In this document: piece by piece, positions 35,769-44,479 of the stretch
Layout: every line of letters starts with the position of its first letter
How positions within the stretch are numbered: position 1 is the stretch's first letter
NCBI RefSeq assembly: GCF_040412425.1
Contig: NC_089762.1
Location: 20,451,147-20,515,146 of the forward strand
From: Macrobrachium rosenbergii
Taxonomy: Eukaryota > Arthropoda > Malacostraca > Decapoda > Palaemonidae
DNA length: 64,000 nucleotides
Direction: 5' to 3'
The notes under the pieces: model-generated
Databases searched by the model: none
Told to the model about the DNA's origin: nothing
What the model saw: the letters and a program-made list of their open reading frames with translations, nothing else
Position numbers and translations under genes: made by a program

Positions 35769-38582
35769 ATGTCTGATTCTTCATCGAGTGTGAGACTGTG
35801 TGTGAGGGGATGTAAGACTAGGCTTGCTAAAGCCTCCTTGGATCCCCATTCAATATGCGTGAAGTGCAGAGGTAAGAGTCGTGAGTTGGATGATAGATGT
35901 GACGAATGTTTGGGTCTATCTGAAAGAGAATGGATGGATTATAGTCGCTATGTGAGGAGGCTTGAAAGAGACCGGCTCAGAAGAGCCAAGAGTTCTATAT
36001 CTCGCTCTTCTAGGGATAGCCAGGGTTTAGATAATTCTTTGCCCCATACTAGCGATCCAATTGATCCTTCCTCCGTAGTGGTATTCTCTGATCCCCCTTC
36101 TGATACAGGTAAAGAATCAACTCTTAAGGATATGATGAAAGCCATTCAAACCCTAGGCAAACGGGTAGAATCCCTCGCAGAAGACAGGGAAAAATTATGG
36201 TCGGATATGAGAGATCTTAAAAGTGCAAATATCAGTGCGAAGATTAGTGCAAGTGCAGTGGGGGGTGCGGCCGCTCGGATCTATTGTGCTCCTAGTCCTA
36301 GACCTCTTCCAAGCTCCCCAACCCCTGGGAGAAGGAAAGTCGACAGGCGAAGGGAGGCGAGAGATTTTAGCTCCCAAGCGGTCGTCCCCTCGAGCGTACC
36401 TGTTGACGCTTCCCAGGACGCTCACCCTCGCCATAGAAAAGGCGAGGTAAAGTTGTGTTCTTCCTCTTCGGACGACGCAGTCCCCAGACGAGGCTGGCGT
36501 TTTGCGTCGGAGTCAAGACCACTCAAGAGGAAACTTCCCCCTGTAGAGGGACATCGTGAGGGGACATCTCAGGCTCCAGGGTGTAGCCACTGGAGCAGCC
36601 CGGAGCGCTTCCCTTCCAGCTCCGAGGGTAGCTCTCCTGCCAAAAGCAGACGTAAACTGGCAGGTCCGATCAGGACGCCTGGCAGCAAGAAGGTGGACGC
36701 ATTACTGCCTTCTGTGCATGCTCCTCCTCTTCCTTCGGATTGGTACTCGTCTCCGGAACACTCTCCCCAATCCTTACGAGACGTTGAGGAACAATTAATG
36801 AATGAAGTTGCGGCTTCCCCGGTCTGTCCCCAGCAGCAGGAAGCCCCGCAGTTGGTTTTACTTAAGGACATGCAGCAGAAGCTGTCTTCCCTGATGCAAG
36901 CATGGCAGCCAGACAAACAAAAGACAGATAACGAACGTCCAACTAAAGAGGTTCAAAGCGCTGTACGTCATTTTGGTGAAGCTTTAGACGTGGGATGCAC
37001 TGGCGTCAAGCGTCTAGGAGCCAAGCACCAAGACGACAAGCGTCAAGGAATTGGACTCCAGGAATTCGGGCGTCGGGATATTGGAATACAAGACGTTGAG
37101 GTAGCTCAGGACGCGGGATGCACTGGCGTCAAGCGTCTAAGAGCCAAGCAACAAGACGACAAGCGTCAAGGAATTGGACGCCAGGAATTCAGACGTCGGG
37201 ATATTGGAATACAAGACGTTGAGGTAGCTCAGGACGCGGGATGCACTGGCGTCAAGCGTCCGAGTTTAGAGCGCCAAGACGTCAAACTTCAAGAGATTGG
37301 ACGTCAGGACGTAGAATTCGCGCTGGACGCGGGATGCACTGGCGTCAAGCGTCCAGCAGCAGGAAACGTCAAGACTCAAGGAACTGGACGTCAAGGTGAG
37401 GGGCGACAGGACGTCAAGCGTCAAGAAACTGGATGTCAATATACGCTAGTAGCAAGACGCCAGGACGCTAAACGTCAAGGTGACGGACGTCAGGACGTCG
37501 AGCGTCAAGAAGCTGGACGCCATTATACAATAGTAACAGGACGCCAGGACGCCAAGCGTCAAGAGGACAGACGCCAGGACGTTCTAGTCGAAAGCCCTCA
37601 CAGTTCAGATGCAGCAGCAAGAAAGCAGGACGTTGCCACGTCGGTAACAGGACAACAGTCGGATGATGTGGAAGACGATCTTCCTCCTTCACCAGACAAT
37701 CCAGTGGACGACATATCCGACGAAGAGGAACGGAAAGACCAACATCCCTTGTCGGGCTTGAAGAGACTAATGAAAGTTTTAACGGAACTTTTTCCGGATA
37801 ACTTCGTACCAGCTACTCCTTGTTCGCCTCCATCGGAATTCACTTTAAGAAAGACTTCAACGAAGGACATCTTTACGAAGATGATTATGTCTCGCTCATC
37901 CAAACGAGCTTTGAAAATAATGGAGGATTGGATGAATACCAAGAAGGATCTAGGCCGGACGGCGTTTTCTTTTCCCCCAGCCAGACTAGCATCTAGATCT
38001 AGCGTTTGGTATGAGACTGGAGAATCTCTTGGCCTGGGAGTTCCTGCTTCTTCCCAGGGGGACTTCTCGAGTCTCATAGACGCTTCTCGCCGCGCAGCCA
38101 TGGGGAAGTCAAAGGTGTTTTGGTCTGCGTCGGAGATGGACCACCTTCTCAAGGGAATCTTCAGGGCCTTTGAGGTCTTTAATTTTCTAGACTGGTCCCT
38201 GGGAGCCTTGGGTAAGAAGACGGACACCATCAAGAATTCAGACACAGTGGAACTTGTCCATATCATGTCGTGTATGGATAAGGCTCTCAGAGATGGTGCC
38301 ACTGAACTAGCGGCACTTTTCTCTGCAGGGATCTTAAAGAAAAGGGCCCATCTTTGTTCTTTTCTATCCAATGGGGTTACGACTATTCAGAAATCGGAAC
38401 TCCTTTATGCTCCTCTTTCTGCCCATCTGTTCCCTCAAGAACTAGTAAAAGAGGTCACATCGGCCTTAGCACAAAAGGCCACGCAGTACTTAATTACCAA
38501 GACAGCTAGAAAAGTACTGCCAACGAACTTCATCACACAGAAGAATAAAGGAGAAGCTCCTGTGTCTCAGCCCTTTCGTTAG
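35769..38582 (+). CDS. Gag-like protein of DIRS element 3 (937 aa)
   Basis: An uninterrupted frame beginning at the first ATG after the leader (AACATGTCTG). The N-terminus has a Cys/His cluster, DPHSICVKCRG then CDECLGLSEREW (residues about 26-57), a putative zinc finger typical of DIRS/Ngaro-type ORF1 proteins. Residues about 115-150 could form a short coiled coil (MMKAIQTLGKRVESLAEDRE). A Ser/Pro-rich linker follows, then a tandem-repeat region of Arg-Gln-Asp motifs (residues about 407-610). The capsid-like C-terminal block (about 700-900) contains VPASSQGDFSSLIDASRR, MDHLLKGIFRAFEVFNFLDW and MDKALRDGATELAALF, shared with element 1. The C-terminus overlaps the RT frame. Function (particle, RNA binding) is inferred from position and family. 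Confidence 0.88.
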   Translation: MSDSSSSVRLCVRGCKTRLAKASLDPHSICVKCRGKSRELDDRCDECLGLSEREWMDYSRYVRRLERDRLRRAKSSISRSSRDSQGLDNSLPHTSDPIDPSSVVVFSDPPSDTGKESTLKDMMKAIQTLGKRVESLAEDREKLWSDMRDLKSANISAKISASAVGGAAARIYCAPSPRPLPSSPTPGRRKVDRRREARDFSSQAVVPSSVPVDASQDAHPRHRKGEVKLCSSSSDDAVPRRGWRFASESRPLKRKLPPVEGHREGTSQAPGCSHWSSPERFPSSSEGSSPAKSRRKLAGPIRTPGSKKVDALLPSVHAPPLPSDWYSSPEHSPQSLRDVEEQLMNEVAASPVCPQQQEAPQLVLLKDMQQKLSSLMQAWQPDKQKTDNERPTKEVQSAVRHFGEALDVGCTGVKRLGAKHQDDKRQGIGLQEFGRRDIGIQDVEVAQDAGCTGVKRLRAKQQDDKRQGIGRQEFRRRDIGIQDVEVAQDAGCTGVKRPSLERQDVKLQEIGRQDVEFALDAGCTGVKRPAAGNVKTQGTGRQGEGRQDVKRQETGCQYTLVARRQDAKRQGDGRQDVERQEAGRHYTIVTGRQDAKRQEDRRQDVLVESPHSSDAAARKQDVATSVTGQQSDDVEDDLPPSPDNPVDDISDEEERKDQHPLSGLKRLMKVLTELFPDNFVPATPCSPPSEFTLRKTSTKDIFTKMIMSRSSKRALKIMEDWMNTKKDLGRTAFSFPPARLASRSSVWYETGESLGLGVPASSQGDFSSLIDASRRAAMGKSKVFWSASEMDHLLKGIFRAFEVFNFLDWSLGALGKKTDTIKNSDTVELVHIMSCMDKALRDGATELAALFSAGILKKRAHLCSFLSNGVTTIQKSELLYAPLSAHLFPQELVKEVTSALAQKATQYLITKTARKVLPTNFITQKNKGEAPVSQPFR
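36988..37600 (+). repeat. Coding minisatellite inside DIRS element 3 gag
   Basis: GACGCGGGATGCACTGGCGT starts units at about 36988 (variant GACGTGGG), 37110, 37233 and 37326, so the period is about 122 bp and then shortens to 93. Beyond 37380 it breaks into shorter GGACGTCAGGACGTCAAGCG-type repeats. All are in frame and encode GCTGVKR and GRQDVKRQE-like motifs. Confidence 0.9.
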
Positions 38583-40723
38583 AGCCCTCAGTAGAGGAAG
38601 TTCAAGATCCGCTGGTAAAAGATCAACGAAGAGAGGCTCCAGACAAGGAAGAAACAGAGTCTGACGGGAGTCTCCTTCAGACAGCGGTAGGAGCCAGACT
38701 GACCAACTTCTGGCAAGTGTGGGAGAGGAGAGGATCGGACCCATGGTCCATCCATTTGCTCAAAGAGGGGTACAAGATCCCTTTCCTCAGAGAGGCCCCT
38801 CTAGCATCAAGACCGATAGACCTTTCGGCCAAATACAAGGTGAAAACAAAGGCGGAGGCTCTGCAACAACAAATATCTCTTCTGTTGCAAAAGGAGGCCA
38901 TAGAGAGAGTTTAAGATTTGGACTCCCCAGGATTTTACAACCGTTTATTCCTGGTTCCCAAGAGCTCGGGGGGATGGAGACCAGTGCTGGATGTGAGTGC
39001 TCTCAACGTTTTTGTTCAGAAAACGAAGTTCACGATGGAAACGACGAAATCTCTTCTAGCAGCAGTCAGACAGCACGACTGGATGGTATCATTGGATCTG
39101 CAGGATGCGTACTTTCACATCCCTATCCACCCGAGCTCAAAGAAATATCTGAGGTTCTTTCACAAGGGAGAAGTATTCCAGTTTCGAGCCCTTTGTTTCG
39201 GCCTAAACACCGCTCCACAGGTTTTCACAAGGTTAATGACCAACGTAGCTGGAATGCTACACATGAGAGGCATCAGAATCTCCTTATACCTAGACGACTG
39301 GCTCCTCAGAGCTCCTTCCCGCACACGCTGCCTGGAGGATCTTCAGACAACAATTTAATTATCGGAAGAACTAGGCCTACTGATAAACAAAGAAAAATCT
39401 CAGCTGATTCCATCCCAAGAGATTATATACCTTGGGATGAAGATTCAGAGTCACACTTTTCGGGTTTTTCCGTCTGTATCAAGGACGGAACAAGCCTTAG
39501 AAAAGCTTCAGGGCTTCTTAGGGAAACGGACATGTTCGGTGAGGGAATGGATGAGTCTGCTGGGGACCCTTTCCTCTCTAGAACAGTTTGTCTCCTTGGG
39601 GAGACTGAATCTAGACCCGTTACAATTCCATCTCAATCGGAACTGGGACAAAGAAAAAGAACTGGAGACGAAATGCATCCCCATCTCGAAACCTGTAAGG
39701 CAATATCTGAAATGGTGGAACGACCCCATCAAGCTACAAGAGGGCCTTTCCCTAAAACAGAGGAACCCAGACCTAGTGTTGTTCTCTGACGCGTCGGACT
39801 CAGGATGGGGAGCAACTTTGGGAAAGAACGAAGTCTCGGGCTCCTGGATCAGAGAGCAAGAAAGTTGGCATATCAACCAGAAGGAACTAACAGCAATCCT
39901 TCTAGCTCCCAAAAAGTACGAACATTTAGTAAAGAACAGAGTGGTGCAGGTCAACTCCAACAACACGACAGCGTTGGCCTACATCAGCAAACAAGGGGGC
40001 ACTCACTCCAAGTCTGTATACGAGACAGCAAGAGAGCTTCTTCTCTGGGCAAGGGAGAAGCTACTAACCCGCTTTATCCAAGGGGAGAGAAATGTAAGAG
40101 CAGACATGCTGAGCAGGAAAGATCAAGTCCTGTCCACGGAATGGATTCTACATCAGGACGTCTGCAAGAGCATGTGGCGGATTTGGGGACGCCCGTGCAT
40201 AGACTTTTTCGCCACAGCGCGAACGAAGAGGATAGAAACTTACTGTTCACCTGTTCCAGATCCCGAAGCGACTTACATAGACGCGTTCCTCATGGACTGG
40301 TCCAATTTGGACGTATATGCATTCCCGCCATTCAAAATAATTCACAGGGTACTGCAGAAGTTTGTGTCGCACGAGGGCACCAGAATGACTCTAGTGGGTC
40401 CTTACTGGCCGACAAGAGATTGGTTCACAGAGGTACTGGAATGGATAGTGGACACCCCAAGAAAACTTCCGCTAAGAGTAGATCTACTCAAACAACCCCA
40501 CTTGGAAAGGTATCACCAAAACCTCCAAGCTCTACACATGACTGCCTTCAGACTATCGAAAAACTCACAAGAGCTAGAGGTTTTTCGAAGGAGGCAGCCA
40601 GCGCGATCGCAAGAGCAAGGAGGTCATCCACCATTAAGGTATACCAATCCAAGTGGAAAATTTTTAGAGGATGGTGCAGGAACAACTCTATATCCTCTTC
40701 CAGTACCTCTGTCACTCAGATAG
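38546..40723 (+). pseudogene. Reverse transcriptase/RNase H of DIRS element 3 (two in-frame stops)
   Basis: One reading frame, overlapping the end of gag, holds the whole RT-RNase H. It has LVPKSSGGWRPVLDVSALNV (from about 38951), DWMVSLDLQDAYFHIPIHP, FRALCFGLNTAPQVFTRL and the active site YLDD at 39287-39298. It continues with MSLLGTLSSLEQFVSLGRL, then RNase H LFSDASDSGWGATLG (about 39780) and ERNVRADMLSRKD. The connection domain follows, with CIDFFATARTKRIETYCSPV and DWSNLDVYAFPPF. Two TAA codons (38912-38914 and 39356-39358) interrupt the frame without shifting it. The last 240 bp overlap the recombinase frame. As written it cannot give full-length RT, though every motif is conserved. Confidence 0.9.
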
Positions 40724-41613
40724 CAGACTTCCTTCTTCATCTTAGGAAGAAACTTAAGTTTTCAACTTCGACCATTAAAGGATATAGAAGTATGCTAGCA
40801 TCTGTTTTTAGACACAGGAACTTGGACCTGTCTAACGATAGGGATCTCCAGGACCTTCTCAGATCCTTCGAAACCTCTAAGGAGAGAGTACAAACATCAC
40901 CAGCTTGGAACCTAGACGTGGTCCTGAGGTTCCTCACGAGTGATAGGTTCGAACCTTTGCATAGGACATCCTTAAAGGATCTCACCATGAAAACTCTTTT
41001 CCTGGTCAGTTTAGCCACGGCAAAAAGAGTAAGTGAGATTCATGCCTTCAGCAAAACTATAGGTTTTAGACAAGACAAGGCAATTTGCTCACTTCGACTA
41101 GATTTTCTTGCTAAAAATGAGCGCCCATCTCAACCCTGGCCCAAAGCGTTCGAGATTCCGAACCTGACAGACATCACAGGTGAGGAAGTAGAAAGAGGTC
41201 TGTGTCCAGTAAGAGCTCTAAAGTACTATCTGGAAAGGACAAAGGACTTACGGGGGAAGTCAGAAGGGCTTTGGTGCTCGGTCAAAAAACCCCCGTTACA
41301 GACGTCTAAGAATGCTCTGTCTTATTTTATCAGACAATTAATAAAAGAAGCACATTCAGAATGTAAGGAAGCGGACCACAAAATTCTGAAAGTTAAAACA
41401 CGCGAAGTCAGGGCGGTAGCAACCTCTGTGGCTTTTAAACAGAATAGGTCCCTGCAGAGTATCTTGGACACGACTTTCTGGAGGAGCAAGTCTGTTTTTG
41501 CCTCGCATTACCTTAAACAGGTCCAGACTTTATACGAAGACTGCTACACGCTGGGTCCGTTTGTAGCTGCGAATTCAGTAGTGGGAGAAAGGGCTACCCC
41601 TGCAATCCCATAA
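40480..41613 (+). CDS. Tyrosine recombinase of DIRS element 3
   Basis: The open frame extends from 39805 to 41613; the recombinase proper begins near TIEKLTRARGFSKEAASAIA (about 40550). The core-binding region includes SSTIKVYQSKWKIFRGWCRN and STIKGYRSMLASVFRH. The catalytic domain has Arg in LATAKRVSEIHAF (about 41020), Trp in TFWRSKS, and the Tyr nucleophile in ASHYLKQV (codon 41509-41511). The HxxR box reads R-E-V-R (41401-41412) instead of the H-E-V-R of element 1 and H-D-I-R of element 2, so a key His is replaced. The frame is otherwise intact. Proper start unknown; in DIRS elements it is probably expressed from overlapping or internal initiation. Confidence 0.88.
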   Translation, partial: RSTQTTPLGKVSPKPPSSTHDCLQTIEKLTRARGFSKEAASAIARARRSSTIKVYQSKWKIFRGWCRNNSISSSSTSVTQIADFLLHLRKKLKFSTSTIKGYRSMLASVFRHRNLDLSNDRDLQDLLRSFETSKERVQTSPAWNLDVVLRFLTSDRFEPLHRTSLKDLTMKTLFLVSLATAKRVSEIHAFSKTIGFRQDKAICSLRLDFLAKNERPSQPWPKAFEIPNLTDITGEEVERGLCPVRALKYYLERTKDLRGKSEGLWCSVKKPPLQTSKNALSYFIRQLIKEAHSECKEADHKILKVKTREVRAVATSVAFKQNRSLQSILDTTFWRSKSVFASHYLKQVQTLYEDCYTLGPFVAANSVVGERATPAIP

Positions 41614-42008
41614 CCCAATACCCTTTTCCTTCCTTGGAACTGAGAAGTTTATGGTTGTTTGCAAAGGCTGGATGCATCCTTCCGCAATCATTAGCAGACA
41701 GTTTTTAAAATAGTATTCTTTTCTTGAGTTTTTAGTCAGGTGGTCGTTTGTTCCTTGGTAGCGCCCGGAACAAGGGTATTCAAAGGAGGTCTAGTCACAT
41801 AGAGGTTATACACTGGTTGACAGCCCCTAGAGATTTTCAGCCCCCTGGGTGGATCGCTGGATCTCTTAAGGAATGCAGACATAATGAGGCAGGAAAACAA
41901 TGAAGTCAGCTTCCTTAACAGGTAGGAACCTTGAGTTGGTTTTGCAATTTTTTGTATTTCAATTCCACCGATGTTAGCTGTCTCTGACCCTCCACCAAAG
42001 GTGTCAAT

Positions 42009-42099
42009 CAGCTATATATATAACTACCAGGTAAGTTAGATGTTTGAAAATGTTATTTTCATAATAAAATAAATTTTTGAACATACCTAGTAGTTATAT
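42009..42099. repeat. Internal complementary region of DIRS element 3
   Basis: AGCTATATATATAACTACC through AGATGTTTGAAA is the reverse complement of the left end (35411-35451). ATGTTATTTTCATAATAAAA through GTAGTTATATA is the complement of the right end (about 42285-42333). The order is that expected of a DIRS ICR templating circle closure. Confidence 0.9.
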
Positions 42100-42143
42100 A
42101 TGATTAAATTCCCACCCTCCTCCCCTCTAGAGACTAGGGGCAT

Positions 42144-42299
42144 GGAAGATCTGAGGAATAGGTAGAATGGTTCCAGGTACCTGGGTAGAGGGCGCACAGG
42201 TGGATCACCTGACTACCCGATCGGCGATCGCCGCGAGTTTTTGAAATTCTGCCGTGACGTCAGGGACTTAAGCTATATATATATAACTACCAGGTAAGT
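42144..42299 (-). repeat. Right inverted terminal repeat of DIRS element 3
   Basis: Inverted partner of 35424-35577. The element continues about 37 bp past the ITR (ATGTTCAAAAATTTATT...AACATTT), an asymmetric extension also seen in element 2. Confidence 0.93.
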
Positions 42300-42336
42300 A
42301 TGTTCAAAAATTTATTTTATTATGAAAATAACATTT

Positions 42337-42996
42337 TTCCTTGTAAAAAGGTCCGCATTCTTGGCCAGGAATGATAGGCCAGGCATCTGGAGCAGAGCTA
42401 TTTGTCTCTGATCCTCCCTGCCTGGGACCTTATAAAATTTTTATATTTGCAGAATAAGAGTAAGCACATGAATATTTATTTAATCATTATGAAATTTTTA
42501 GAATAATTTCTAAAGTGAAGAAATGCACGTAAAATGTTAACAACTACCATAGTTTTGGAATACAGTTAGTTAAAAAAAATTTATGATTTTTTCAGATGTT
42601 TTCTGAAAACTTATATTTATTTCTTAAGAGTTCAGGTTGTACAATTCAGTGAAACATTCAGATTATTTAGCATATATACTGAACTTAATAATGAAGTAAA
42701 AATAACTGTTTAAATGTAACCTTTTTATATAAATTTAAAGTGTAATGAAGAAGCAATTTGGTACATAAATTAAATGGACTTGGAGTTTGATTTTTGGGAT
42801 TTCCTTACTTCCGTAACCTAAAAATTTGATGCAAATCGATCCATTCATAAGCTCAGAACCTTCATTTACATTACTGCATAATGAAGCCTTATGCTCTTGG
42901 TATACCCCCTAAGAAAGTTTACAGAATTGGTTGTGTGCCCTATTAAGTATTTGCAATAAATGAACATTACTTTAAACTGTGCCTTATTTTTTCCAG
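42337..42996. other. ALG8 intron sequence without recognised features
   Basis: AT-rich sequence between DIRS element 3 and the next ALG8 exon; no repeats of the window's families seen. Confidence 0.5.
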
Positions 42997-43102
42997 GTTC
43001 TGTCCCGTCTCTTCCCCTTCAAAAGAGGATTGAGCCATGCATATTGGGCCCCAAATTTTTGGGCACTTTATAACTTTGCTGACAAAATTTTGGAAATTTC
43101 AG
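42997..43102 (+). CDS. ALG8: ALG8 internal exon with the FPFKRG motif
   Basis: Acceptor TTATTTTTTCCAG, donor TCAG|GTAAGA. It contains 35 codons plus one base (phase 1). The peptide [20 protein letters not shown] then [15 protein letters not shown] is almost superimposable on animal ALG8 ([23 protein letters not shown]), the family's best-known signature. The single leftover G pairs with GA at the start of the exon at 54709 to make a Gly codon, as at this place in the family. DIRS element 4 begins about 60 bp downstream. Confidence 0.97.
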
Positions 43103-44479
43103 GTAAGACAGTTTGGTAGTGTAACTGTCCTAAAAGGAGTTACTCTTCCATGGTTCCCCTAGGGCTCCATGAGACAGACCAACCAATCTCAAAGAATTCT
43201 CTTATATGTAGTAGGTCTCAGCCAGAATAGGATGGCTCTATCTTCTGTCCACACATCAACTACCTCAGTTTTTTCCTTTGTCTTCCTCACACAGATGTGA
43301 GAACAGCACGTATGTCGGCTGTCTTTCTCATTACTCTCTGGTTTGTTAGTGTTCACTTGTTGCCATACTCATCAAAACAACATTAAAGCTAAGTACACAG
43401 GTATAAAACCCAGTGGAAAGTTTTAGTTCCTTATAATTTTAAAGGTAGGCTTATATTTGTTAAAATTGGGAGCAAGTAGGTCTCCTGCAAGGTGAGAAGT
43501 TAGGATTAGATTTGCTAGGCTATGGTGTAATTGCCATACTGTATTTATTTCCTGTCGACAAAGCAATAATTAGCACTTATGTAATAGTATTGGACAATTT
43601 TGTAATTGAAACTCATTAGTCAATGACTTTTTTAACATTGATAGATAATTTGAAGATACTGAAAGGGTAAATTGGGTTAGCCTAACTTCTTGTTTATGAA
43701 ACATATCCATGAGTTTAGTTTCTAATCGTGCTTGACTTACAAGCCTTGGTGTTTACTATTCACTAAAGACTGGTATTTCCTTTCTAGTATTTTGTAATCA
43801 AACTAAATGGATTTTGTGATATAGAAAGTTCCCTAGTTATCCTTAATATTGGGGGTCTTTTCAAGTGTTAAAGGAAATATATTCATGCTGATCAACTTCC
43901 AACAGGTATTACTCCACGAGTAGTAACGTCACGTTTTAAAGATTGTCATGATGCTCTTCTTTTTTCAACGGGAATATGAAAATTGCTTTTCATGATGGTG
44001 AGCTTTGCCAAACAAATTCAAATCTTAAAGATACTGACTGTGTGTATATAAATTTGGTATGATAATTTCAATAATTAGTTATTTTAATTGTGTAACAACT
44101 AATATACTCTATAACCTTTACCTGGTGCTTGGGAATAGACCAGGTAATAAAGGTTATGAAATGTATAGAAATGCATTGTATAGGTATCACTTTAGTTTTG
44201 TCTTAATTGAGGTTAGAAGTATTTGTGAATAAATCCTTGAAGGCAACTTTTTATTGTAGTAACTGTGAATTTAATACATGACGACTATTTTTTAAACAAA
44301 TCATTTATAACTAACTAACTAACTATTTTATGGACATGACCCATGGATCATGTTACCTAATATCATACTAGGGACACTTACTTGTGGCCAAGTCAGCCTG
44401 TTATAATTTGAAGTGTTTGCTGCTTATACAGTGATACAGGTAGCTAACACTAGGTAGTTTTTTAACGTTTGTTCCTCCT

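Larger units (their letters stand above)
35411..42336 (+). mobile_element. DIRS-type retrotransposon, element 3 (nearly complete)
   Basis: About 6.9 kb, with near-identical inverted terminal repeats, gag, RT/RNase H, tyrosine recombinase and a clear internal complementary region. The left end is TTTCAAACATC (35411) and the right end AACATTT (42336). The ICR joins the complements of both ends through the same T-run. No target duplication beyond the TTT shared by both ends is visible. It lies in the ALG8 intron between 32795 and 42997, in the same orientation as the gene. The near-identical ITRs are compatible with a fairly recent arrival, but the RT and recombinase carry damaging changes. Confidence 0.93.

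Noticed and set aside
37598..38371. 257-codon minus-strand frame
   Set aside because: It is antisense to the conserved Gag block of DIRS element 3 and has no recognisable motifs.
35411..42336. LTR retrotransposon interpretation of element 3
   Set aside because: Terminal repeats are inverted, an ICR is present, and a tyrosine recombinase replaces a DDE integrase; no protease was seen.
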